Of a DNA stretch of 64,000 bases, positions 9,424 to 18,381 are shown piece by piece. The stretch is taken from assembly GCA_963974715.1 (NCBI GenBank), contig CAXBDK010000006.1, positions 1 through 64,000 of the forward strand, read 5' to 3'. The notes below the pieces were generated by a model that saw only the letters and a program-made list of their open reading frames with translations, was not told the DNA's origin and did no database searches. The translations under genes were made by a program, and so were the position numbers. Source of the DNA: Sediminicola sp963974715. GTDB lineage: Bacteria; Bacteroidota; Bacteroidia; Flavobacteriales; Flavobacteriaceae. Position 1 is the stretch's first letter, and each line of letters opens with the position of its first letter.

Positions 9424-10626
9424 TTACTGCATATCTTCTAGCTTTCGTTTTCTGAGCAGCGCCTCTATTAAGTAATAATCTGCATAATTGATACCACAAT
9501 CAATTTCACTATCGCTGGGAAGGTCTCCCGTTGAATGTTTTAGCAGGAACCCACCATTTTCGCCAGGGGATGCAAGATACTCTGGCGACGTTAGGGAATG
9601 CACGATCTGATCGGAAAAATCTGTAAATTGTTGTGCCAGGGAATCCTCTACATATAAGGCAAGTTCGTAGAGGGCAGCGGCGGTCACCGAAGCAGCAGAG
9701 GCATCCCTAGTGGTATTTGGTGTTTTGGGAACATCATAGTCCCAATAAGGGATTTTGTCCGTAGGAAGTTCAGGATGCCCGCTTATAAAGGTGGCAATTT
9801 TTATGGCCTGATCAAGATATTTGACGTCATTTGTTTCACGATAGCACATGGTATACCCGTATAGTCCCCATGCCTGACCTCTGGCCCAAGCAGAACTGTC
9901 GGCATGGCCCTGGTGCGTATTCTTCTTTGTGACTTTCCCGGTGCTCGGGTCATAGTCCACTACATGAAAGGAACTATTATCGGCCCTGAAGTGATTCTTT
10001 AGGGTAGTATTTGCATGGGAGACCGCTATTTCATAATAACTACTGTCTTTCGTAATCTTGGTGGCATGGAACAAAACTTCCAGATTGATCATGTTATCTA
10101 TAATGACGGGATAGGTCCATTCGTCGCTCCAATCCCATGATTTAATAGCCCCGACCTTTGGATCGAATCTAGCGGAAAGTGTCCTCGCTGTTTGAACAAT
10201 GACCTTATTATATGCTTCAGATCGTATATGTTGCAAAGCGGTACCATAACTGCACTCCATGATAAACCCTAGGTCATGGGTACCCCTCAGATACTGTATA
10301 GTGTCCAAGCGCTCTGTGTACAGAGTGGCCCTTTCCTTCCATTTTTTATTTTTGGTAAGTCCATACATGTTCCATAGGGTACCAGGGTAAAAGCCACTGC
10401 ACCAATCTTCACTTCCCACTAATTTTAAATTTCCTTGAACGTAGCTCCGCGGAGTAAATTCCGCATCGTCCATTGCAAAATCAATGTTGCTCTGCAACGT
10501 ATCCAATTGAGCCTCAATAATGGTCAGCGTGTCATTCCTCTCATTAAGGTTTTTTTCTTTACATCCTATCAGAAATAGAAAAATTGAGGAAAATCGGAAT
10601 ATTTGACTTAAGGTAAATTTGTACAT
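9424..10626 (-). CDS. GH88 unsaturated glucuronyl/uronyl hydrolase lipoprotein
   Basis: GH88 enzymes remove the 4,5-unsaturated uronic acid left at the non-reducing end of oligosaccharides by polysaccharide lyases, through hydration of the double bond. The signal peptide ends in LIGC (Cys22), so it is lipid-anchored. The (alpha/alpha)6-barrel motifs are clear: WCSGFYPGTLW (75-85), THDLGF with Asp118, IIDNMINLE with Asp177, and HQGHADSSAWARGQAWGLYGY. Asp118 and Asp177 match the catalytic pair Asp88/Asp149 of Bacillus UGL. The 400-residue length is normal. It is transcribed against the neighbouring enzymes and shares a 476-base divergent region with the esterase gene. Its presence implies that a lyase acts on the target glycan. 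Confidence 0.92.
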   Translation of the reverse strand: MYKFTLSQIFRFSSIFLFLIGCKEKNLNERNDTLTIIEAQLDTLQSNIDFAMDDAEFTPRSYVQGNLKLVGSEDWCSGFYPGTLWNMYGLTKNKKWKERATLYTERLDTIQYLRGTHDLGFIMECSYGTALQHIRSEAYNKVIVQTARTLSARFDPKVGAIKSWDWSDEWTYPVIIDNMINLEVLFHATKITKDSSYYEIAVSHANTTLKNHFRADNSSFHVVDYDPSTGKVTKKNTHQGHADSSAWARGQAWGLYGYTMCYRETNDVKYLDQAIKIATFISGHPELPTDKIPYWDYDVPKTPNTTRDASAASVTAAALYELALYVEDSLAQQFTDFSDQIVHSLTSPEYLASPGENGGFLLKHSTGDLPSDSEIDCGINYADYYLIEALLRKRKLEDMQ

Positions 10627-10937
10627 TTTGAGTGGTATAAATTAGAACAACGAATGAATCAATGCTTTTTTTTTAAAATAGAGCGAATAATAACTTTTTA
10701 TTCATTTTTTATATAAAAAAGAAAGTAAAAATAATAAAAATACTTATTTAAACTATTTTTTATCAGATATTGTTTTCAACAACTACAAGCTGTAACATAA
10801 TTGAAATTTCGTTAAATATCCAGTTTGGAACGCGAAATACACCATTGTTACTTCATTTAAGGGTTCGGAATATTTTACCCACTGTGCATAGATACTAGTT
10901 TATTATCTGTAAATTCCAAATTTCTTATAAATATGGT

Positions 10938-10962
10938 TTTTGAAACTTTTATACTTTCAAAA
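10938..10962. promoter_or_regulatory. 8-bp inverted repeat, candidate operator
   Basis: TTTTGAAA at 10938-10945 and TTTCAAAA at 10955-10962 form a perfect dyad with a 9-base spacer (centre to centre about 17 bases). The geometry suits a dimeric DNA-binding protein. It lies just upstream of a -7-like element for the esterase gene. It is AT-rich, so chance cannot be excluded. Confidence 0.35.
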
Positions 10963-10984
10963 GCTTTTATTTTATTTTTTTATT

Positions 10985-11010
10985 TATATTTGAGTTTTTG
11001 GAATTCCAAA
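10985..11010 (+). promoter_or_regulatory. -7-like element followed by a 14-bp palindrome
   Basis: TATATTTG at 10985-10992 matches the TAnnTTTG element exactly, although no clear TTTG lies 20 bases upstream. Immediately downstream is the perfect palindrome TTTGGAATTCCAAA at 10997-11010, around the expected transcription start, a position suited to repression. The ATG of the esterase gene follows about 90 bases later. Confidence 0.4.
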
Positions 11011-11102
11011 GTTGGGAAAGACATTGGTTGTAATCGGTATTTACAAATTCAATTTTGTTGTTGTAATGTTAAGTACGGATTTGTGGAAAAAAAAGTGAAA
11101 AA

Positions 11103-13004
11103 ATGAGTGGTATTTTTGAGAGAATTGGGGTATGGTTGCCGGTAGTCGTAGTATTTTACTTGATCAGCTCCTGCTCTAAGACCAAATTATCCTATAAGGA
11201 TTCAAGTCACTCCAGTAAGACATTTAATCGGTCAAAGCCCTATCGAATCTACCTACCTTCCAATTATCCCGATGATAACGATAAAAAGTTTAAGGTTGTT
11301 TATTATTTACACGGCTGGGGTGGCACACATCTGAAGGACAGTTCCAATTTAGCGTACGGATCCATTCCCAAATTGGTTGATAAATATCAAGTTATCATGG
11401 TGTTTCTAAATGGTAGGATGGAGGATTCCGAGCCTCGTCCTTACAATATGGGTTACCATGAGCATATGTTGTACCAGGCCCAGATGAAAGATTATTTACC
11501 CGAGGTCATGGCCCATGTAGATAGTTCCTATAGAACCATGGATAGCCGGTACGGAAGGGCACTTATGGGTTTCAGCATGGGGGGTATGATGGCCGCTTAC
11601 CTAGCGGGTAGGTACCCGGATAAGATCGGTGCGGCCGTTGATCTCTGCGGCAGTACGGAATTTTATATCGGGACCCCAACTAACCATACGTTTTATCCCT
11701 TGCGCTATACTTTTGCCAATCTTAACGATGTACCCTTTAGGTTGCGCAACAGTTCACATGGTGAGCTTTCCGCCCTAAATTGGGAGACCCACAACGGGGC
11801 CCTATGGGAAGGAAATCAAAACTATGATTATTGGCAGTTCAATGGGGGTCACGAGGTAGATTCCAAGGGAAAAACCGAGGTCTTCGAGAAATCATTGGCC
11901 TTTCTGGTGGAAACCCTTCAGGAGAAAATTCCCCCAAAGAAGAGCTGGTCCCATTACGATGTCTACAATACTTTTGAAATTTGGGATTATAAGGTGGAGA
12001 GCAATAAGGAAAGACCAGGGCTGCTTTTTCTTTCAAATGTGTCCAAAACGGGATTCAACTTTCATACTTACCAGTGGCTGCCAGACGGTCCTTCCATCCG
12101 GAAAATCAAAGCCACCGTTACCACCGCTCCAATATATGAACCCGATACGGAATATACCATTACCGATTATGACCTTAAAAATAAAAAGATTCAGAAGCAA
12201 AATTTAGTCAGTGATCGGCAAGGAAGGCTTCAATTGGAGCTGGATGGCGGAGGACATAACATAGGAATCCATAAAATTGGAGATTTTCCAAAACCTACCA
12301 TTGTGGGATACACCATTGAAAAAAATAAAAAAATGCTAAGAGTCGGTGAGCGCAACCTCCTATCCCTTAAGATGGCGAACCTAGGGGAAGATTGGAAAGG
12401 CAAATCCCCATTTACTATAACCCTTTCCTCACCTGACGGTGGTTTGGAATTCCATCCCTCAACAATAAAGGGCAAAATAACGAATAATGGTGAAACCAAT
12501 TTACCGTCCGTAATTGTAGACTGTAGCAAAAAGCCCACAGATGATGGGAGTCCACATGGCGTAAAGATACACGTAAAGATGGAAATGGAAAATTTTGAGT
12601 CCGTCAATGAATTCTATATGCCGGTTTTCTTTGATGTGCCTCCTTTTGATTCATTGGGCATAGACGACGGCCATCGTGTCAAGGATACCATAGTGGGAGC
12701 AGGAAACGGGGATGGAATCGTAAATCCCGGTGAGGAGGTTATGATCTATACTAATGGTCATAGAACCCAACTTTTCTATGACGATCCCTATATTGTGCAG
12801 GAAAAACTGTTTGACGAGGCCCTTCCTGCTGTATGGCAAACTGATGGTATAACTTTCAGTTCCATAATTAAAATTTCGGAAGATTGTCCTAAAGGACACC
12901 GTTTGAAGTTAATGGCCAAATATGAAACCAAACTATATAATCCAATAAAAAGAAAGGTAAAATGGGGAACGGTGGATTTGGTGGTGGGCAATAAATTGCC
13001 ATAG
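11103..13004 (+). CDS. Esterase D-like alpha/beta-hydrolase lipoprotein with C-terminal domain
   Basis: The N-terminal half is an esterase of the tributyrin-esterase/feruloyl-esterase type. It has lipobox Cys24 (LISSC), the oxyanion region YYLHGWGG (67-74), a nucleophile elbow GFSMGG with Ser158, and a candidate catalytic His250 in FNGGHEVD. Residues from about 280 onward form a second part without catalytic motifs that looks like beta-sandwich domains (LLSLKMANLGEDWKGK, VNPGEEVMIY), perhaps used in binding. The role is probably removal of acyl or aromatic ester groups from the polysaccharide. It leads a plus-strand series of five genes ending with the CE2-type esterase. The exact acyl group is unknown. 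Confidence 0.8.
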   Translation: MSGIFERIGVWLPVVVVFYLISSCSKTKLSYKDSSHSSKTFNRSKPYRIYLPSNYPDDNDKKFKVVYYLHGWGGTHLKDSSNLAYGSIPKLVDKYQVIMVFLNGRMEDSEPRPYNMGYHEHMLYQAQMKDYLPEVMAHVDSSYRTMDSRYGRALMGFSMGGMMAAYLAGRYPDKIGAAVDLCGSTEFYIGTPTNHTFYPLRYTFANLNDVPFRLRNSSHGELSALNWETHNGALWEGNQNYDYWQFNGGHEVDSKGKTEVFEKSLAFLVETLQEKIPPKKSWSHYDVYNTFEIWDYKVESNKERPGLLFLSNVSKTGFNFHTYQWLPDGPSIRKIKATVTTAPIYEPDTEYTITDYDLKNKKIQKQNLVSDRQGRLQLELDGGGHNIGIHKIGDFPKPTIVGYTIEKNKKMLRVGERNLLSLKMANLGEDWKGKSPFTITLSSPDGGLEFHPSTIKGKITNNGETNLPSVIVDCSKKPTDDGSPHGVKIHVKMEMENFESVNEFYMPVFFDVPPFDSLGIDDGHRVKDTIVGAGNGDGIVNPGEEVMIYTNGHRTQLFYDDPYIVQEKLFDEALPAVWQTDGITFSSIIKISEDCPKGHRLKLMAKYETKLYNPIKRKVKWGTVDLVVGNKLP

Positions 13005-13158
13005 GAATATATTTTGACAAATCTTCCGGTCACTTTTCTGATTTTTAGGTTTTTGGACGGATGGTACCATGAAAAATATTTCACGAAGATAAATTTTTGT
13101 AATAAACTGTATATCAATGTTTTTAATTGAAGAGAGTACTAATTTATTAAATTGTGGT

Positions 13159-16035
13159 ATGCTGGCGATACGAACCGAAGAGAAAGTAAGATACTTTGGA
13201 CGCCTGAGCACTATTTCGATTGTATTTTTTTATATGGGTATCCTGCTATCGGTGAATGCAGTAGTTGCTCAACCCAATCTGAACATAGAGGATCACACGG
13301 GTTATGATAGAAAAGAATGGCCGATAACCGGTGGTGTTCCTTTTCCCAAGGGTGCTGTTTTCAATGCTGACCAAATAGGAATTGCCGGTACCGTGACCCA
13401 AAAAAGGATTCTTTCCCGTTGGGCGGATGGGTCCATAAAATGGGCTCTATTGGATTATCAAAAAGATTTGATGGCGAATAAAAAAGGGACCGATCAGCTA
13501 TTGTTGTCCGAAAGGGCTGCCAATGGTTCCGTAATGCATTCGGAAAACAGCGATTTTATAATCATTAACACTGGTAACCTAAAATTTACCGTTAGTAAAA
13601 CAAAATTTGGATTTCTTGATGAAGTATGGTTAGATCTGAACAAGGATGGGGAATATGGCCCCTCGGAACAAGTGGTTAAGAGCAATGCAGGCCAAACTCA
13701 TTTTATGGATCTTCAGGGAATCGATCCGGATAGGCCATCAAGCCAATATTCGAACCGCAACCTTCTCTTAGGAACCTCCTATCCAGCTGAAAATGCCATT
13801 CCCACTGTAGAGGGAGGCCCAGAATGGATGAGAAAAGAGGGTGGGGGGGAAGTGCAACGGAAGAAGGCTATCGATGGAAAATATTCCGCTGAGGTCATAG
13901 AGTACGGTCCACTAAGGACAGTGGTGCAAATCAAGGGGCGTTTAGGAGGATCGGAAGATGATAGCGAGTATACCATCTGGATACATGCCTATAAGGGCAA
14001 ATCCTTTTTAAGGATACAGCACAATTTTATGTTCCGGGGGGATCCCCAAACGACAAACATTCGCAGGATGGGCTTGTGCCTTCCGCTCAATTTTAAAAAA
14101 GATCCAATATTCCGGGCGGCCGGACTTCCTATAGGAGAAACCACCAGTAAAAAAGATACTTCCTATCTTTTTAATACAGGCCCCCATAATGTATTCAACT
14201 TGGAATACAAAGGATTTCCTTTGGATTGGAAAGTTGAATCTGGAAATAGTGTGGTTAAGGGAACTGAAAAGACCGGTGGTTGGGTCGATGTTAGTTCCGA
14301 TAAATTTGGTGTGACCCTATCTATGAAGGATATGGCATACATGTATCCAAAGGAACTGTCCTATATTGGCGAAGAAAAGTCGTTGAATGCTTGGATCTGG
14401 CCGGACCATGGAGACTTGGTACTGGATCTTCGTGCGTCCGGTTGGAAAAAAGGTATGCAAGGAGTAAGTATTACACACGACGTCTTTTACAATTTTCATG
14501 GACCGGAGGATGAACTAAAAGAAAACGTCTTTGCTGCCCTGACAGAAGACGCACCACAACCCTATGTCAATCCTGAATGGTATAGTTATAAGGGTACAAA
14601 GGCAGCAGGTATGATCATGCCCGAGAACAATATCAAATTTCCTAAAACAGAGGCCTTTTTGGCAACGGGTACTGCATTCATAGATAGATCGGCTACCGAA
14701 TTTGGCTGGTTGGGCATGTTGAACTATGGAGACATGATGTTCATGTATGCCTATCAAATTGGAAACAAAGAACTTGGTACATGGGGAATTTCGAATAGAA
14801 AGGATGACTATGATGGGTGGAGAAGGGGCAATACAATGATCAGTTATCGCAAATTTGTACAATATTTAAGGACGGGCCAGTATGAGTATTGGAAATCGGC
14901 CACTGCCCATTTAAAATTTGTGAGGGACGCTCTTATCAAACATTATAGCAGCGAGGACAGTACGGTAGTCGGTTATGGAAGAAGGCACTCGGCTTACTGG
15001 GGCGTTACACCGCAGGACGAGAATGATAGGACCGGAGGTGTTGCTTGGGATGGCTATGGAACCAATTGGCTTGGCCACTATCTTCATTGGAACTTAACGG
15101 GCGATTGGAGAACGTATGAGGTTATGAACGAAATTAGATCGGCATTCAATCATTGGGGAAATACGGATGTGGACCAACTATCGGGGGGGGCTTATGTGGG
15201 ACTTAAGACATTTGGAACGGTAGTCGGTATGGAGGATGCCAAAAAAGAAGCAGACAATTTTTTGGCTTCTGCCATCAAACGCACCGCAAATCCTGGTGAT
15301 GAATGGAGGGACAACACTTGGTTTATGGGGTATGGGCTCTATCTGCAGGACGTGGACGATCCGATAATAAAGGAAGCTATTTTTGATTGGTGGAAAGCAG
15401 GTAAGCATAAGAAGGATATGTGGGGCCTGTACTGGCATCGTGAATCCATGGCAGCTGTGTATTGGGCCGCAATGAACGAACGAAATATAAGAGACAGTGT
15501 ATATAAGGAGCTCTTAGAATTCGGGAGCGTAGAAAATGAGAATAGCCCCAGAATAGAGGCACAGGAGCGATTGTACAAAAAACATGGAATTTCAGGTCTA
15601 TACAAGTGTGATATGGTATATTTAGCGAATGCGGTGGCTCCAAAATATTGGCGGGCCAAGGACGATATTATGCAGTTGCAGTGGGATGAACCTTTAAGTA
15701 TGGCGGTATTGGATCATTTTATGGAATACGGCGGGCACAGTGACCCTCCAATTCAAAAAGAACAGAATTTTAAAATTAAAATAAAGTCTGCTGATCCAAG
15801 GTCCTTGGATCTCGAAGTGATCTTGGGTTCATCCTCCTATTTAAAAGTGGATGTGCTTGATAAAGCCGGGAATTTGATTTGGACGCATGAGCAACAAATA
15901 GCCGAACAAGGCACATTGCCTTTTTCATTTAGAGCTGCAAAAGGCAATGTGTACGGGGTGGAACTTTCAGAAACTTATTTTGTACGATTGCAAGTGGGCG
16001 ATGATTCGATCATAAAGAAATATAGCTTAAACTAG
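13159..16035 (+). CDS. PcRGLX/YetA-like protein (PL26-related)
   Basis: The N-terminal region (ITGGVPFPKG, LSRWADGSIKWALLDY) matches the RIFT-barrel domain of the PcRGLX/YetA family. Its characterised relative is the Penicillium exo-rhamnogalacturonan lyase of PL26. A central super-sandwich-like domain and an (alpha/alpha)-barrel with WDGYGTNWLGHYLHWNLTGD and WRDNTWFMGYGL follow, and a short beta-rich tail closes the protein. I start at MLAIRTEEK, which shortens the region before the signal (STISIVFFYMGILLSVNAVVAQ); an ATG 42 bases upstream is also in frame. It is probably secreted and may be a lyase supplying the unsaturated ends used by the GH88 enzyme. Family placement is by motif recognition; substrate specificity is inference. 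Confidence 0.7.
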   Translation: MLAIRTEEKVRYFGRLSTISIVFFYMGILLSVNAVVAQPNLNIEDHTGYDRKEWPITGGVPFPKGAVFNADQIGIAGTVTQKRILSRWADGSIKWALLDYQKDLMANKKGTDQLLLSERAANGSVMHSENSDFIIINTGNLKFTVSKTKFGFLDEVWLDLNKDGEYGPSEQVVKSNAGQTHFMDLQGIDPDRPSSQYSNRNLLLGTSYPAENAIPTVEGGPEWMRKEGGGEVQRKKAIDGKYSAEVIEYGPLRTVVQIKGRLGGSEDDSEYTIWIHAYKGKSFLRIQHNFMFRGDPQTTNIRRMGLCLPLNFKKDPIFRAAGLPIGETTSKKDTSYLFNTGPHNVFNLEYKGFPLDWKVESGNSVVKGTEKTGGWVDVSSDKFGVTLSMKDMAYMYPKELSYIGEEKSLNAWIWPDHGDLVLDLRASGWKKGMQGVSITHDVFYNFHGPEDELKENVFAALTEDAPQPYVNPEWYSYKGTKAAGMIMPENNIKFPKTEAFLATGTAFIDRSATEFGWLGMLNYGDMMFMYAYQIGNKELGTWGISNRKDDYDGWRRGNTMISYRKFVQYLRTGQYEYWKSATAHLKFVRDALIKHYSSEDSTVVGYGRRHSAYWGVTPQDENDRTGGVAWDGYGTNWLGHYLHWNLTGDWRTYEVMNEIRSAFNHWGNTDVDQLSGGAYVGLKTFGTVVGMEDAKKEADNFLASAIKRTANPGDEWRDNTWFMGYGLYLQDVDDPIIKEAIFDWWKAGKHKKDMWGLYWHRESMAAVYWAAMNERNIRDSVYKELLEFGSVENENSPRIEAQERLYKKHGISGLYKCDMVYLANAVAPKYWRAKDDIMQLQWDEPLSMAVLDHFMEYGGHSDPPIQKEQNFKIKIKSADPRSLDLEVILGSSSYLKVDVLDKAGNLIWTHEQQIAEQGTLPFSFRAAKGNVYGVELSETYFVRLQVGDDSIIKKYSLN

Positions 16036-16081
16036 CGCGTATTGTACCATTTGGCGGACCCTAATGATTAAACCATTAAAT

Positions 16082-18154
16082 ATGAAAAATTTATCAGAGC
16101 TTTTTTTTTATAAAGGGTTCCTCCTTGTGATCATTGCAGGACTGTTCTCTCTGTCGGTCCATTCACAGCACATGGAATTCTCACTCTGTCCTCCTCAGGA
16201 CCAAGCAAATAATATTCAGGTTTATTTAGAAAGATCAGCTAAAAAAATATCGGACAGTACCCTAAAAGATATTACCTCATTAAATGATTGGAAGGCCGTT
16301 CGTAAGGAGCGTTATCAAGAATTGGTAGAAATGTTGGGCTTGAACGATGTTCCGTTTACTGGAAAGAGGCCCCCGTTAAACATAAAAAAAATGGGGACTA
16401 TATCAATGCCGGGATATCGGATAGATAAGATATATTATGAATCCCTGCCCAATCTCTATGTACCGGCCAATTTATATGTTCCTGATGGCATAAAAAAACC
16501 TGTGCCGGCGATATTGTATCTTTGCGGACATGCGGAAACCCAAAAGGCCTATTATCAAGGTTTGGCACATAAGTTTGCCAAATTGGGGTTTGTATGCCTG
16601 ATCATTGAAACCATACAATGGGGAGAAGTACGGGGTGAACATTGGGGAACGAATACAAATGGCTGGTTCCATTGGTATAGTAGAGGCTATAACCCAGGTG
16701 GCGTGGAAGTCTGGAACGGAATCAGGGGATTGGATCTGTTAAGCCAAATGCCCGAAGTCAATCCCAATTTCCTTGGGGTCACGGGCGCTTCCGGTGGAGG
16801 GTCCCAAAGTTGGTACCTGGCTGCATTGGACGATAGGGTAAAGGCAGCCGCGCCGGCAGCGGGCGGAGAGAAGTTGTATGCTGAGATTTGTCAGAGTACA
16901 ATTGATCATCAATGTGATTGTATGAGGCCACTTAACACCTATCAACGTGACTTTTCCGATATAGGTGCCTTGGTGGCGCCAAAACCATTAATGATCGCTG
17001 CCCCCAATCGAGATGCGTTGTTCGCAATCGAATCGGTCCGGGAACTATATCACGATGTGGGTAAAGTGTACGATTTTTATGGCGCTTCCACCAACCTTTC
17101 TTTAATTGAGGCCGATGGTGGCCATGGTGACCGAGAGACCTTAAGACCCAAAATTTTCTCTTTCTTTTTGAGGCATTTAATGAATAGGGAGGTAGCTCCG
17201 GAGACGATAGGGGATATAGATAAATCTGAAAAGGCACAGTTGGGTGTGGATCAGTTAGCAGTTTTTGATAGTGGTGCCCCCAATGATGATAGGACCAGAA
17301 CAATTCAGGAGACCTTCTTTGAACTGGCGGAACCACCGGTGATCGATTCACAATCCCAACTTGATGGATATCGGACCAAGGTCTTGGAATTTTTAAAGGA
17401 AAAAACATTTAGGGCCTTTCCGAACAAACCACCGCCATTGGACGTTAAATGGGAGTACCGAACCGCTGAAGAGGCTAAATATGGCATGCAAACTTATAGT
17501 TTTGTCCCAGAAGAAGGCTGGAGGTTGAAATTTACGGTTTATTGGAACAAACCACCGGAAGAAGAACAATCCGTACTATTGGTGCTTAAAAATCCCGATG
17601 AGCCCTTCATGGATTTTGGAAAATTTGTTTCTGGAATCGACCCCGACCAGACCATTGTCTATTTTGAGGCTAGAGGAATTGGAGAAACCGGGTGGGCCCC
17701 CAATATGCAATGGCATATTAGAAGATCACTGGCGTGGACCGGGAGGACAATTGCTTCCATGCGCGTATATGATGTCCTAAGATGTATTGAAGCCATGGGA
17801 TCTATCCCAGGACTTGGGATCGATAAACACAATGTCGACATCGCGGCCGAAGGAGAAATGTCGGTAGTTGCTATCTACGCCTCATTGCTAAATGGAAATG
17901 TGAAGACAGTTCTTGTAAAAGACCCTCCCGAGAGTCAAAATATGCCAAGTAGGCCAGATGGAAGGGGAGAGGCCATAGAGATGTTAAACTGTTTAAGGGT
18001 AACGGATATAGCTCAAGTGGCAGGTTTAAACATGTCGACCAAATTCATTGGTATTGGAAAACTGCCCGATACTTATGAATGGACCAAATCGGTATACGGA
18101 AAATTAAATCCCATGAATTTTGAGACAATAGAAGATTTTTCCGGTTGGAAATAG
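16082..18154 (+). CDS. Large secreted alpha/beta-hydrolase (acetyl xylan esterase/CE15-like)
   Basis: This secreted carbohydrate-esterase candidate carries a signal (FLLVIIAGLFSLSVHSQ) and an alpha/beta-hydrolase core related to AXE1/CE7 and CE15-like esterases. Visible motifs are ILYLCGHAETQ (oxyanion region), VTGASGGGSQSWYL with the nucleophilic Ser at about residue 237, the acid-containing APNRDALFAIES, and IEADGGHGDRE with the likely catalytic His. A second, less conserved half (from about residue 400, KWEYRTAEEAKYG) resembles a degenerate hydrolase repeat: its elbow reads AAEGEMSVVA and lacks a clear GxSxG. The ATG six codons upstream is an alternative start. It sits 46 bases after the PcRGLX-like gene, so the two are probably co-transcribed. 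It may remove methyl or acetyl esters from uronates. Confidence 0.75.
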   Translation: MKNLSELFFYKGFLLVIIAGLFSLSVHSQHMEFSLCPPQDQANNIQVYLERSAKKISDSTLKDITSLNDWKAVRKERYQELVEMLGLNDVPFTGKRPPLNIKKMGTISMPGYRIDKIYYESLPNLYVPANLYVPDGIKKPVPAILYLCGHAETQKAYYQGLAHKFAKLGFVCLIIETIQWGEVRGEHWGTNTNGWFHWYSRGYNPGGVEVWNGIRGLDLLSQMPEVNPNFLGVTGASGGGSQSWYLAALDDRVKAAAPAAGGEKLYAEICQSTIDHQCDCMRPLNTYQRDFSDIGALVAPKPLMIAAPNRDALFAIESVRELYHDVGKVYDFYGASTNLSLIEADGGHGDRETLRPKIFSFFLRHLMNREVAPETIGDIDKSEKAQLGVDQLAVFDSGAPNDDRTRTIQETFFELAEPPVIDSQSQLDGYRTKVLEFLKEKTFRAFPNKPPPLDVKWEYRTAEEAKYGMQTYSFVPEEGWRLKFTVYWNKPPEEEQSVLLVLKNPDEPFMDFGKFVSGIDPDQTIVYFEARGIGETGWAPNMQWHIRRSLAWTGRTIASMRVYDVLRCIEAMGSIPGLGIDKHNVDIAAEGEMSVVAIYASLLNGNVKTVLVKDPPESQNMPSRPDGRGEAIEMLNCLRVTDIAQVAGLNMSTKFIGIGKLPDTYEWTKSVYGKLNPMNFETIEDFSGWK

Positions 18155-18381
18155 CGTATGCCGAGAAATAACCTACAATATTTCATACCGTATAATTCTA
18201 TACAGGATCCATATTTTTTGAATCACTATATTCTTTTGTAGATGAATGGGCTCGATCTATAGCATCTACCTTTGATAAGGGGTCTTATAAATCCCAAAAA
18301 TACTGATACGAAAGGTCAGTAGGTGATTGCGGAATTTCTATAGGTGTAAAAAATTCATTTTTTTAATTAAACATTTTTTTG

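Larger units (their letters stand above)
10627..11102. other. Divergent regulatory region between GH88 and esterase genes
   Basis: This AT-rich region holds no gene and drives two divergent transcription units. It contains a perfect 14-bp palindrome (10997-11010), two further copies of its half-site (TTTGGAA at 10824-10830 and TTCCAAA at 10914-10920), an 8-bp dyad at 10938-10962, and a TATATTTG element at 10985-10992 that matches the Bacteroidota -7 consensus. No regulator gene lies nearby. Confidence 0.5.
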
